Shown here: positions 36,439-45,075 of the stretch, piece after piece
How the letters are laid out: every line of letters begins with the position of its first letter
How positions within the stretch are numbered: the first letter of the stretch is position 1
Assembly: GCF_900519355.1 (NCBI RefSeq)
Contig: NZ_ULHE01000001.1
Location: forward strand, 620,001-684,000
From: Corynebacterium lactis
GTDB taxonomy: Bacteria > Actinomycetota > Actinomycetes > Mycobacteriales > Mycobacteriaceae
DNA: 64,000 bases
Direction: 5' to 3'
Notes under the pieces: generated by a model
What the model was told of the DNA's origin: nothing
The model's input: the letters and a program-made list of their open reading frames with translations, nothing else
The model's database searches: none
Program-made: the position numbers and the translations under genes

Positions 36439-36676
36439 GCGCCAGACGTTGGCACCCGGATAGAGGGCGCACCATGGCTATGGCAACTCGTTTTTCGGGT
36501 TGCCTTTTTCCTTTTTGCGCCTTGTCGTTTCCGTACCCGCCGAGAGTCTGTGGTGTCTGTCACAGTTGCGCCTATTCCTTTATCGAGCAACAGGCGGGTT
36601 AAGATGGACGAACGTATTTTTGCGCCCAACGGACAATACCCAACGGACAATACCCAACGAACTAGGAGTGATCGAA

Positions 36677-37552
36677 GTGCTCGCTGACATCATTGATGTG
36701 CTCGCCGACCCGATTGACGGCACGGATTTGGCGTTTGGGGACTCCGATCATTCCACGCTGAAGTCCGCATCGGGACACAGTTACGACATCGCCCGGCAGG
36801 GGTACGTCACGTTGGCAGGCGGGGCGGGGCTGCGCTACAGCGGTGACGACGCGAAGATGATCGCTGCCCGCGAGGAGTTCCTCTCGGGTGGCCACTACGC
36901 GCCGTTCGTCGAGGCTGTCACCGGCAATGTCCAGGATGTTCTGGACGACGCCGGGGTCGCAGAGGACGCGAGCCCCGTGATTTGCGAGGTTGGCGCGGGA
37001 ACTGGCTACTACCTGGCGCACACCCTCGATGGCGTCGCAAACTCCCGGGGCATCGGCATCGACGTCTCCGTTCCGGCGGCTAAGCACCTGGCCAAGAGTC
37101 ATCCCCGCGTCGGCGCGGTAGTGGCCGATGCTTGGGCGCGCCTACCGCTGCGGGATAACTCCATCGACGCCATCACCGTCGTCTTTGCCCCGCGCAACGC
37201 CGAGGAGTTCGCGCGTGTGCTCAAGCCGGGAGGTCAGGTCGTCGTCCTGACAGCGACGACGGGGCACCTCAGCGAGCTGCGTGAGCCGCTCGGGATTATC
37301 GACGTCGAACGCGGCAAGGTTGAGCGCATGATTGCGCAGGCAGAGGGGCACCTGGTGCCGGTGGGGGAGCCGGAGCTGGTCGAGTTCGGGATGAACCTGA
37401 ACCAGAACGCCATCGCCACGCAGATTGCTATGAGCCCGTCCGCTCGCCACATTCACCCGGAGGTTCTGCAGGAGCGCATCGCAGCGCTCCCGACGGAGAT
37501 GCACGTCACCGCTCGCGCGTACGTCACGCGCCTGGGGCGACCGGGGGACTAG
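36677..37552 (+). CDS. rlmA: rRNA guanine-N1 methyltransferase RlmA-like protein, 291 aa
   Basis: A SAM-dependent methyltransferase of the RlmA (RrmA) family that methylates 23S rRNA. The N-terminus reads VLADPIDGTDLAFGDSDH then SGHSYDIARQGYVTL; the SAM motif is CEVGAGTGYYLAHTLD, followed by GIDVSVPAAKHLAK and APRNAEEFARVLKPGG. In Escherichia coli RlmA the N-terminal region holds a zinc finger of four Cys; here those Cys are absent, which is common in actinobacterial members. GTG 36677 was chosen because AGGAG lies about 8 bases upstream. Confidence 0.82.
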   Translation: MLADIIDVLADPIDGTDLAFGDSDHSTLKSASGHSYDIARQGYVTLAGGAGLRYSGDDAKMIAAREEFLSGGHYAPFVEAVTGNVQDVLDDAGVAEDASPVICEVGAGTGYYLAHTLDGVANSRGIGIDVSVPAAKHLAKSHPRVGAVVADAWARLPLRDNSIDAITVVFAPRNAEEFARVLKPGGQVVVLTATTGHLSELREPLGIIDVERGKVERMIAQAEGHLVPVGEPELVEFGMNLNQNAIATQIAMSPSARHIHPEVLQERIAALPTEMHVTARAYVTRLGRPGD

Positions 37553-37573
37553 GGCCGGGGTCCGTAGGGGCGA

Positions 37574-38314
37574 CTAGCCCTTAATCTCCGTCTTGTGAAT
37601 CTGGTCGTCGAGGTCGTCGGGGGCGAGGTCGGCGTCGGAAAACTCCGCGGTCAGCGGCAGGCGTAGCTGCAGGTCGGTGCCGGGGCAGAGTTCGATGGTG
37701 CCCGAGCGGAGCTTGAAGTCCAGGACGTGCCCGCCACCGGTGCCGCCCACTGCGAGGAAGTGCACGTGGCAGCCGGGCACCGAGATGCCTTTTTCGTAGA
37801 CCGGGGTGCGGAATCCCGCGATGGTGCCACGCACGTTTTCGAAGTCGACGGAGGCGTCCTCCTCGGTGGCGTCCACCATCTTCTGATAGGGCTTGGCCTG
37901 CTTGACCACGGTGCGGGTCTTGACCCACTCGAAGTCGCCGGTGATGCGCAGCGCGTACATGAAGTTCTGGCTGGGCACCATTTCGTCGATGATCGGGCTG
38001 ATCTCGGCGCGGGTCAGGTTTTCGGGGGCGTCCATCGCCGTGTGAGGGACGAAGTTGGTGACGACGGTGTAGGGGCTGCGCTGCTCCATCGAGGCGCGCT
38101 CGGCGGAGCCATCGTGGCGCACCTGCCAGCAGACGCCGTCGAGGATGATCATCTCGCCGTCGAGGCCGTCGAAGGTGCCGATGCCGAAGTTGCCGTGGCC
38201 GAGGATCTCCCCGATGGTCATTTCCCCGTCATAGATTCCGTCAAGGAGCGCGGACATGAGGGAATTTTGGAAGAAAGTGTGCCTAACGGTGGGGAGATTG
38301 ATCTTCGCTGTCAT
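37574..38314 (-). CDS. alsD: Alpha-acetolactate decarboxylase, 246 aa
   Basis: Converts alpha-acetolactate to acetoin in the cytoplasm. The zinc-binding motif PGCHVHFLAVGG is intact, with the upstream Glu in SPIIDEMVPSQN and the N-terminal LLDGIYDGEMTIGEIL. Length is typical. It is divergent from a pyruvate-oxidase gene across a 208-base gap. No acetolactate synthase gene lies in the window, so its substrate must come from elsewhere. Confidence 0.92.
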   Translation of the reverse strand: MTAKINLPTVRHTFFQNSLMSALLDGIYDGEMTIGEILGHGNFGIGTFDGLDGEMIILDGVCWQVRHDGSAERASMEQRSPYTVVTNFVPHTAMDAPENLTRAEISPIIDEMVPSQNFMYALRITGDFEWVKTRTVVKQAKPYQKMVDATEEDASVDFENVRGTIAGFRTPVYEKGISVPGCHVHFLAVGGTGGGHVLDFKLRSGTIELCPGTDLQLRLPLTAEFSDADLAPDDLDDQIHKTEIKG

Positions 38315-38421
38315 AGTTCAAATCCTAGGCACGTCGGAAAGCGGTGTGGAAATGGCGCTGAGTGGCGCCTGTCAGGGGCGGTGTTTTACCCCCGATCTGA
38401 CCCGCATATCCCTTGATTCTT

Positions 38422-38454
38422 TGTGGCCACAACGATAAAGTTGAGACATCAACA
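38422..38454. promoter_or_regulatory. Two palindromes in the alsD/pyruvate oxidase divergent promoter
   Basis: TTGTGGCCACAA (38422-38433) is a perfect 12-base palindrome, and GTTGA-GACA-TCAAC (38441-38454) follows 7 bases later. Both lie in the 208-base gap between two divergent genes of pyruvate and acetoin metabolism, where a shared regulator would be expected. The regulator is not identified. Confidence 0.45.
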
Positions 38455-38522
38455 AAATATGAATTTTAGTTAGACAACTTTTCGTCAAGGGGCAGACTTC
38501 GGCCCCGGAAAGAAGGCCCGCA

Positions 38523-40331
38523 ATGACTGACACCAAGACCCCCTTCACCGCTTCCGACGCCATGATGAAGGTCCTGGCCGACTGGGGCGTCAAGCGCATT
38601 TACGGCTTGCCCGGCGGTTCCTTCGACTCGACGATGAACGCGATCCACAACTTCCGCGACCAGATTGACTACATCGGCGTCCGGCATGAGGAGTTCGGCG
38701 CGCTTGCCGCGGTCGCGGAAGGCAAGTGGACCGGCCATATCGGCGTGGCCTTCGGCTCCGCCGGGCCGGGCGCGGCGCACCTGATTAACGCGCTTTACGA
38801 CGCGAAGACGGACGGCATCCCAACCCTGGCGCTCATCGGCCAGGTGCCGACCTCGCGCATGAACATGGACTACTTCCAGGAGATGCCGGAAAACCCGATG
38901 TTCGCCGACGTCGCCGTCTACAACCGCACCGTGATGACCGCCGAGCAACTCCCCAGCGTCGTCGACCACGCGATCCGCACGGCCTACGAGAAGAAGGGCG
39001 TGGCCGTCGTCGTCATTCCGAAGGATCTCGGCTGGACGGAGATTCCGGACACCTACGTTTCCTCCGCGGGCAAGTACACGCCGGCCGAGTGGCGCCGCCC
39101 GGCCCGGCCGGAGGACGTCGAGCGCGTCCTCGACCTGCTGGAGCAGGCCGAGCGCCCGGTCGTCTACTTCGGGCGCGGCATGGAGGGCGCGGGCGACGAC
39201 CTGGCCGAGCTGGCCCGCCTGCTGCGCCTGCCGGCCCCGGGCTCGTACCTGTCCAAGGGCATCCTCGACGAGGACCTGGAGTTCGCGATGCTCTCCACCG
39301 GCCGCGTGGCCACCAAGCCGGGCGTCGACGTCGCCCGCGCCGCCGACTTCGTCCTCTTCCTGGGCACGAACTTCGAGTTCCCGGCGTTCGCCCGCGACGC
39401 GAAGTTCGTCGACGTCAACCTCTCCCCGTCGGTCATCGGCGCCCGCCACAACACGGAGCTGGGAATCCTCGCGGACGCACCGGAGTTCACCCGCCAGCTG
39501 ATCGCCGCGGCCAAGGCTCGCTACGGCGAGGAGGGCTCCGCCCAGAACCACCAGGGCTGGTACGACGCCGCAGTCGAGGACAAGAAGCAGTGGGCCGCCT
39601 GGGTCGACGCCCGGGCCGAGCGAGACACCGCCGCCGACGCGGAGCCGATCGGTTTCGAGGCCATCTACAAGCAGATCAACGCGGTAGCTGACGACGACGC
39701 CCTCTTCGGCGTCGACGTCGGAAACATCAACATCGCGGTGGCCCGCTTCCTGGGTCTCAACGGCGAGCGCCGCCAGTCGACCTCCCCGCTCTACGCCACC
39801 ATGGGCTACGGCCTTCCGGCTGCGACGGCCGCCGCCTTGGAGTACCCGGGCCGCCAGGTCTGGTCGCTGTCGGGTGATGGCGGCATGGCCATGGTCATCC
39901 CGAGCATCATCGCCCAGGTCGAGCACCACCTGCCGGTGATTAATGTGGTCTTCACCAACAAGTCGCTGGGCTTCATCGAGGCCGAGCAGGACGACACCCA
40001 CCAGCCGCACTCCGGCGTGGGCCTGTCGGACGTCGACTTCGCCACCGTCGCCGAGGGCTTCGGCGTCACCGGGATCACGGTGCGCAAGGCCTCCGAGCTC
40101 TCCGACGCCCTTTCCCGCGCGAAGGAGATTACCGCCGAGGGCAAGCCAGTCCTCATCGACGTCAAGATCACCAACGACCGTCTCCTGCCCGTCGAGCAGT
40201 TCCCGCACAACCGCACCGACGCCGGCCGCGCCGAGGGCATCTACGGCACTCTCGGCTACGACCAGTTCGTCAAGCTCTTCGAGGCCGAGGACCTAGAACC
40301 GTTCGGCGAGATCCTGGCCCGCCACATCTAG
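38523..40331 (+). CDS. Pyruvate oxidase (acetyl-phosphate forming type), 602 aa
   Basis: A thiamine-diphosphate and FAD enzyme that oxidises pyruvate with O2 and phosphate to acetyl phosphate, CO2 and hydrogen peroxide. It follows the lactic-acid-bacterial pyruvate oxidase through its length: VRHEEFGALAA with the ThDP-activating Glu, FGSAGPGAAHL, IGQVPTSRMNMDYFQEM, then SGDGGMAM with the ThDP metal motif and a C-terminal region ending AEDLEPFGEILARH. Acetolactate synthase is the main alternative but fits less well. A GGAAAG ribosome site precedes ATG. Confidence 0.87.
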   Translation: MTDTKTPFTASDAMMKVLADWGVKRIYGLPGGSFDSTMNAIHNFRDQIDYIGVRHEEFGALAAVAEGKWTGHIGVAFGSAGPGAAHLINALYDAKTDGIPTLALIGQVPTSRMNMDYFQEMPENPMFADVAVYNRTVMTAEQLPSVVDHAIRTAYEKKGVAVVVIPKDLGWTEIPDTYVSSAGKYTPAEWRRPARPEDVERVLDLLEQAERPVVYFGRGMEGAGDDLAELARLLRLPAPGSYLSKGILDEDLEFAMLSTGRVATKPGVDVARAADFVLFLGTNFEFPAFARDAKFVDVNLSPSVIGARHNTELGILADAPEFTRQLIAAAKARYGEEGSAQNHQGWYDAAVEDKKQWAAWVDARAERDTAADAEPIGFEAIYKQINAVADDDALFGVDVGNINIAVARFLGLNGERRQSTSPLYATMGYGLPAATAAALEYPGRQVWSLSGDGGMAMVIPSIIAQVEHHLPVINVVFTNKSLGFIEAEQDDTHQPHSGVGLSDVDFATVAEGFGVTGITVRKASELSDALSRAKEITAEGKPVLIDVKITNDRLLPVEQFPHNRTDAGRAEGIYGTLGYDQFVKLFEAEDLEPFGEILARHI

Positions 40332-40379
40332 CACGCTTAACGACGCGCACACGGGCCGTCGTAAAGCAGCGGCAATAGG

Positions 40380-40418
40380 CGAGCACCCCGCGGGAGTGGA
40401 TTTCCGGCGGGGTGCTCG
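40380..40418. terminator. Strong bidirectional hairpin between pyruvate oxidase and glgA
   Basis: CGAGCACCCCGC (40380-40391) pairs perfectly with GCGGGGTGCTCG (40407-40418) around a 15-base loop. It lies between convergent genes and probably terminates both. Confidence 0.7.
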
Positions 40419-40442
40419 TGCGTCAGCGGATCGGTAGTGGAG

Positions 40443-41639
40443 CTACATCAGGGACTTGTAGACCTTGACGGTCTCCTCGGCGATGATCTCCCAGCTGAAA
40501 ACGTCCTCGGCGCGCTTCTTGCCGGCAGCGCCGATCTGCTTTGCGCGGGCGCGGTCGGAGACCATTGTGTTGACCGCGGCGGCGATGTCGCGCTCGAAGC
40601 CCTCCGGGTCCGCCTCGTCGTAGTGGACGAGGGTGCCGGTCTCGCCGTCGACGACGACCTCGGGGATGCCACCCACGTCGGAGGCGACCACGGCGGTGCC
40701 GCAGGCCATGGCCTCGAGGTTCACGATGCCCAGCGGCTCGTAGATCGACGGGCAGACGAAGGAGTCGGCGGCGGTCAGGATCTCCTGGATGCGCTCCTTT
40801 GGCAGCATCTCCTGGACCCAGAAGATGCCGTCGCGCTCGGCCTGCAGGTCGTGGACCAGCTGCTCGGTCTCGGCGGCGATCTCCGGGGTGTCCGGGGCGC
40901 CGGCGCAGAGCACCAGCTGCACGTCCTTGTCGAAGTGCGAGGCCGCCTTGACCAGGTGGGCGACGCCCTTCTGGCGGGTGATGCGGCCGACGAAGGCGAC
41001 CATCGGTCGCTTCGGGTCGACGCCCAGCTCCTCGAGCACGGACCAGCCGTTGGCCTCCTTGGACTCCTCCCAGGTCGGGCGGGGGTGCCAGAGTGCGGTA
41101 TCAATACCGTTGAGGACCACATGGACCTTTTCGGGGGCGATACGGGGGTAGGCGTCGAGAATGGCGTCCTTCATACGCGCGGAGACCGCAATGACCGCAT
41201 CCGCGTACTCCATGGCGCTGCGCTCGGACCAGCTGGACACGTCGTATCCGCCGCCCAGTTGCTCGCGCTTCCACGGGCGGTGCGGCTCGAGCGAGTGTGC
41301 CGTGGCCACGTGCGGGATGCCCTTGAGCAGGCCGGTGAGGTGGCCGCCCAGCCCCGAGTACCAGGTGTGCGAATGGACCACGTCGATATCGGTGGCAGCA
41401 GCGGCGTTTGCCATGCGCAGGCCGGTCGACAGCGTCTTAATGGAGGCGTTTGCGCCCTGCAGCTCCGGGTCGACGCCGTGGACGTAAACGTCGGCCTCAT
41501 CGCGGGGGCCACCCATGCAGTGGACGTCAACATCCACGCCGTCGAGGCCGCGCATAAAACGGGTTAGTTCGGTTACGTGAACACCTGCTCCGCCGTAAAT
41601 CTCCGGAGGGTATTCCTTGGTCATCATGGCAACTCGCAT
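40443..41639 (-). CDS. glgA: Glycogen synthase GlgA/GlgM-type glycosyltransferase, 398 aa
   Basis: A GT4-fold glycosyltransferase that extends glucan or, in mycobacterial homologues called GlgM, makes maltose-1-phosphate from ADP-glucose and glucose-1-phosphate. N-terminal KEYPPEIYGGAGVHVTEL, HSHTWYSGLGG, FVGRITRQKG and the C-terminal SIYEPLGIVNLEAMACG with the donor-binding Glu residues are intact. ATG 41637-41639 starts MRVAMMTKEYPP, the family start; an in-frame extension of 62 residues upstream is not natural. Divergent from glgC across 101 bases. Confidence 0.92.
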   Translation of the reverse strand: MRVAMMTKEYPPEIYGGAGVHVTELTRFMRGLDGVDVDVHCMGGPRDEADVYVHGVDPELQGANASIKTLSTGLRMANAAAATDIDVVHSHTWYSGLGGHLTGLLKGIPHVATAHSLEPHRPWKREQLGGGYDVSSWSERSAMEYADAVIAVSARMKDAILDAYPRIAPEKVHVVLNGIDTALWHPRPTWEESKEANGWSVLEELGVDPKRPMVAFVGRITRQKGVAHLVKAASHFDKDVQLVLCAGAPDTPEIAAETEQLVHDLQAERDGIFWVQEMLPKERIQEILTAADSFVCPSIYEPLGIVNLEAMACGTAVVASDVGGIPEVVVDGETGTLVHYDEADPEGFERDIAAAVNTMVSDRARAKQIGAAGKKRAEDVFSWEIIAEETVKVYKSLM

Positions 41640-41740
41640 ATTTCCAGCGTAACCAGATTCCGGTGCCGATGCCGTCATATGTGGGTAGTGGGAGGGGATG
41701 CCGGCAGCGCACTTTGTGAATCGCATATAGGTTGGAAGAC

Positions 41741-42958
41741 GTGAGGAGTCAACCACATGTTTTGTCCATTGTCCTTGCCGGTGGCGAAGGCAAGCGTCTC
41801 TTCCCGCTGACGGAAGACCGCGCAAAGCCCGCCGTGCCCTTTGGTGGCAGCTATCGGCTTATCGACTTCGTGCTGTCGAATCTGGTTAACGCAGGTTTCC
41901 TGAAGATCTGTGTGCTGACCCAGTACAAGTCCCACTCGCTCGACCGCCACATCTCGCAGGCGTGGCAGCTCTCCGGTATTACCGGTCAGTACGTCACTCC
42001 TGTGCCGGCGCAGCAGCGACTGGGCAAGCGCTGGTTCACCGGCTCGGCTGACGCGATTTTGCAGTCCCTGAACCTGGTCTACGACGAGGACCCGGAGTAC
42101 GTCATCGTCTTCGGCGCCGACCACGTCTACCGCATGGACCCGGAGCAGATGCTGGATGCGCACATCCAGTCTGGCGCCGGCGTTACCGTCGCGGGTATTC
42201 GCGTGCCGCGCTCGGAGGCCAGCGCCTTCGGTGTTATCGACGCTGACGAGAACAACAGGATCACGGAGTTCCTGGAGAAGCCGGCGGACCCGCCCGGCAC
42301 CCCGGACGACCCGGATTCGACGTTCGCGTCGATGGGCAATTACGTCTTCACCACCTCCGCGCTGGTCGAGGCCATTAAGCGCGATTCCGAGGATGAGAAT
42401 TCCGACCACGACATGGGTGGCAACATCATCCCGATGCTAGTGGAGGAAGGCGAGGCCTACGTCTACGACTTCAAGGACAACTACGTCCCCGGCGAGACCG
42501 AGCGCGACAAGGGCTACTGGCGTGACGTCGGTACCATCGACGCGTTTTACGAGGCCAATATGGACCTCATCTCCGTCCACCCGGTGTTTAACCTCTACAA
42601 CAAGAAGTGGCCGATTCACACCTTCTCTGAGGAGAACCTGCCTCCGGCCAAGTTCGTCCAGGGTGGCATCGCCCAGGCGTCCATGGTCGGCGCCGGAACG
42701 ATTATCTCCGGTGGTACGGTGCGCAATTCCGTCCTCTCCACCAACGTTGTGGTCGAAGATGGCGCCACCGTCGAGGGGTCCGTCCTCTTCCCGGGTGTGC
42801 GTATCGGCCGCGGCGCGGTCGTCCGCCACGCGATCCTGGACAAGAATGTCGTCGTCTCCGACGGCGCGACCGTCGGCGTGGATACCGAGCGCGATGCCGA
42901 GCGCTTCAAGGTCAGCCCCGGTGGCGTGATCGCCGTGGGCAAGGGCCAGGTCATCTAG
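41741..42958 (+). CDS. glgC: Glucose-1-phosphate adenylyltransferase, 405 aa
   Basis: Makes ADP-glucose from ATP and glucose-1-phosphate, the donor for glgA. The start [20 protein letters not shown] comes from GTG 41741; TTG 41732 is a less likely alternative. Motifs: [22 protein letters not shown], the middle [11 protein letters not shown], and the C-terminal left-handed helix region [15 protein letters not shown]. Divergent from glgA, so the two genes probably share regulation. Length is typical. Confidence 0.94.
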   Translation: MRSQPHVLSIVLAGGEGKRLFPLTEDRAKPAVPFGGSYRLIDFVLSNLVNAGFLKICVLTQYKSHSLDRHISQAWQLSGITGQYVTPVPAQQRLGKRWFTGSADAILQSLNLVYDEDPEYVIVFGADHVYRMDPEQMLDAHIQSGAGVTVAGIRVPRSEASAFGVIDADENNRITEFLEKPADPPGTPDDPDSTFASMGNYVFTTSALVEAIKRDSEDENSDHDMGGNIIPMLVEEGEAYVYDFKDNYVPGETERDKGYWRDVGTIDAFYEANMDLISVHPVFNLYNKKWPIHTFSEENLPPAKFVQGGIAQASMVGAGTIISGGTVRNSVLSTNVVVEDGATVEGSVLFPGVRIGRGAVVRHAILDKNVVVSDGATVGVDTERDAERFKVSPGGVIAVGKGQVI

Positions 42959-42978
42959 CCCTTTTTCCAAAGACCTAT

Positions 42979-43016
42979 GGTCCCGTCGGCACCTGCCCCC
43001 GACGGGACCTCGGTTT
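42979..43016 (+). terminator. Intrinsic terminator of glgC
   Basis: GGTCCCGTCGG (42979-42989) pairs with CCGACGGGACC (42999-43009) over 11 bases, followed by TCGGTTTCT. A good rho-independent terminator just after glgC. Confidence 0.75.
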
Positions 43017-43054
43017 CTAGCGGGCTTGCGCAGGTACGTGCGCACATACGTGTC

Positions 43055-43082
43055 AAGGCCCGGCCGTTTCCGGCTGGGCCTT
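43055..43082. terminator. Second terminator hairpin before the methyltransferase gene
   Basis: AAGGCCCGGCC (43055-43065) pairs with GGCTGGGCCTT (43072-43082), one G-T or mismatch position included. It most likely terminates the minus-strand O-methyltransferase gene and adds to the glgC terminator. Confidence 0.6.
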
Positions 43083-43110
43083 GAAGCTTCCTTGGATCTT
43101 CGAGAGCGAA

Positions 43111-43785
43111 TTACTTCTTCAGCAGCACGGTCGCGCCGGCTGCGATGGGCAGTCGGACCACCGTGGCGCCTTCCAGCTCGAGCAGCTGTTGGTCGGCCAT
43201 GCGTGCGGCCACGGTGTCGCGGTCAGTGCGGGAGTCGTCCTCGACCGTTCCGTCAAGCAGGGCTCCCGGGATAATCAGCACGCCACCGGCGCGCAGCAGC
43301 GGCCAGGCCTTTTCCTGCGCGGCCAGAATCATCGACGGATCGACGTCGAGGTAAACGAGATCGTAGGAGTCCGGGGCGAGACGATCCATAACCTCCACCG
43401 GGGAGGAGGGCAGGAATCGCTGCCGGTTCGGGCGGATACCTGCGTCACGGAACGCCTGCTTCGCCAGGGACTGGTGCTCGAGTTCCGGGTCGATGCAGGT
43501 GAGCACGCCGTCGTCGGCAAGCCCGGCGGCCAGGTGCAGGCCGACGACTCCCGCGGCGGGGGACGCGATGACGGCGGCGGGGTGGCCGTCGCGCCGGGCG
43601 CTGGCCAGTGTCATCATCGCGGTGAGGAAGGAACCGGTCATCGCGTCAGGGACGGCCACGCCGTACTCGCTGGCGGACTCGCACGCGCGGGTGATCGCAT
43701 CGGACTGTGCTGTCGTTGCGTTGACGTGCTGTGCAATAGCGTCGAGAGCGGTGAGCGGAGCGGCGGATGAAGTGGTATCGGACAC
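43111..43785 (-). CDS. SAM-dependent O-methyltransferase, 224 aa
   Basis: A family-3 type O-methyltransferase. VIASPAAGVVGLHLAAGL is a degenerate SAM motif I, TCIDPELEHQSLAKQAF carries the acidic residue after it, and YDLVYLDVDPSMI holds the metal-binding Asp. The substrate is unknown. A similar methyltransferase precedes sigE in corynebacteria and mycobacteria. It is divergent from sigE across 148 bases. Confidence 0.82.
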   Translation of the reverse strand: MSDTTSSAAPLTALDAIAQHVNATTAQSDAITRACESASEYGVAVPDAMTGSFLTAMMTLASARRDGHPAAVIASPAAGVVGLHLAAGLADDGVLTCIDPELEHQSLAKQAFRDAGIRPNRQRFLPSSPVEVMDRLAPDSYDLVYLDVDPSMILAAQEKAWPLLRAGGVLIIPGALLDGTVEDDSRTDRDTVAARMADQQLLELEGATVVRLPIAAGATVLLKK

Positions 43786-43933
43786 GCTTTACACAGTAGG
43801 TAAAAACTTCGGGCAGGGGAACTGGGCACGCCGGGCGTCGTGGCAGGCCGTTACCAAAACTTGTTTGGACTCTCAATATATTTTCAGGATATGGTCAATG
43901 AGTACCTAAGGTCAGTGAGGAAAACTAACTGCC

Positions 43934-44601
43934 ATGACCCACGAAGATTCCGTACGCGTTAGCGCCGCTGCCGCAGACTCCGCCGTGAGCGCGCCGCCGT
44001 CGGCGACGCTTCCGACTCGGAAGTTCCGCTCACCGGTACCGCTGCCTATGACGCCGGGGTGGGGGAGATGCCCTCGTGGGGCGAGCTGGTGGCGGCGCAC
44101 GCGGACAGCGTGTACGGCCTGGCCTACCGGTTGACCGGTAACAAACATGATGCTGAGGATCTGACGCAGGAGACCTTCATGCGGGTCTTCCGCTCGCTGA
44201 AGTCCTACCGGCCCGGCACGTTTGAGGGCTGGCTGCACCGCATTACCACCAATTTGTTCTTGGACATGGTCCGCCACCGTCAGGTCATTCGGATGGAGGC
44301 CCTTCCGGAGAACTACGACCGAGTGCCGGGCACATTGAAGACTCCCGAGCAGGCCATCGACGATGCGACGCTGGATCCGGATTTGGAGATTGCACTGGCG
44401 GAGCTGCAGCCGGATTATCGTGCGGTGGTCGTCCTGTGTGATGTTGTCGGGCTGACGTACGAGGAGATCGCGTCCACGCTCGGCATCAAGATGGGTACCG
44501 TGCGTTCCCGCATTCACCGTGCACGCTCGAGCCTGCGCGCGTCCTTGGAACGCCTGGAGCAGGAGCGCCGGGACAGCGCTGCGGTAGTCCCCACTGCGTA
44601 G
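43934..44601 (+). CDS. sigE: ECF sigma factor SigE, N-terminus probably broken by a one-base deletion
   Basis: SigE directs the envelope and surface-stress response. Region 2 ([23 protein letters not shown]) and region 4 ([25 protein letters not shown]) are complete. The conserved core frame reads [29 protein letters not shown] without a start codon, while ATG 43934 opens another frame, [20 protein letters not shown]. One base added near 43991-44000 joins them into about 222 residues, the usual size. A shorter product from GTG 44059 would also hold all of region 2. It heads the sigE, anti-sigma, htrA, tatB block. Confidence 0.88.
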
Positions 44602-44667
44602 GTGAAAGCGCTATTGTGGGGGCGTAAATAACGTAGGCTGATCCGTTTCGGTTGGGAGGTGTTGTGG

Positions 44668-45075
44668 ATGGCTCGTCCGATCCGCGAGAGCCACTTTCTG
44701 TCCACGGAGCACCTCGGTACAGAGGCTATTGCGGCGTTCGTGGACGGTGAGCTCTCCGCGACGGCGGAGCGTCGTGCGCAGTCGCACTTGATGGCGTGCC
44801 CGGAGTGCCGCCGCGAGGTAGCCCGCCAGCGCCAGGCCGCGAGAAGGCTGCGGGACAGCCAAGCTCTGCATATTCCCGCTGAGTTGCGGGCGCGCCTAGC
44901 GGGGATGTGTGATTTCGTCGAGTCCGAGGGGGAATCGGGGCCCGCTTCCGGGGCCGACTACCGCGCCGACGCAGCTGGTGACGCTCGAGGTTTGGCCTTT
45001 CGGAGGCCGGAGTCGCTGTCGGCCGCGTTGGAGCAGATCATTCGGGGTATTCGTAAAGGTGGGCATCGCCAGTGA
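44668..45075 (+). CDS. cseE: Anti-sigma factor of SigE (zinc-finger type), 135 aa
   Basis: A zf-HC2 type anti-sigma protein that binds and inhibits SigE. The zinc motif HLMACPEC (H-x3-C-x2-C) follows the N-terminal helix FVDGELSATAERRAQS. No membrane segment is present, so it is soluble. ATG 44668 follows GGGAGG by about 8 bases. Its stop overlaps the htrA start, so the two are coupled. Gene symbol follows the corynebacterial name. Confidence 0.87.
   Translation: MARPIRESHFLSTEHLGTEAIAAFVDGELSATAERRAQSHLMACPECRREVARQRQAARRLRDSQALHIPAELRARLAGMCDFVESEGESGPASGADYRADAAGDARGLAFRRPESLSAALEQIIRGIRKGGHRQ

Noticed and set aside
43816..43854. GGAAC and CGTTAC upstream of sigE as an ECF promoter
   Set aside because: The distance between the two elements (about 26 bases) is too long for an ECF-type promoter.
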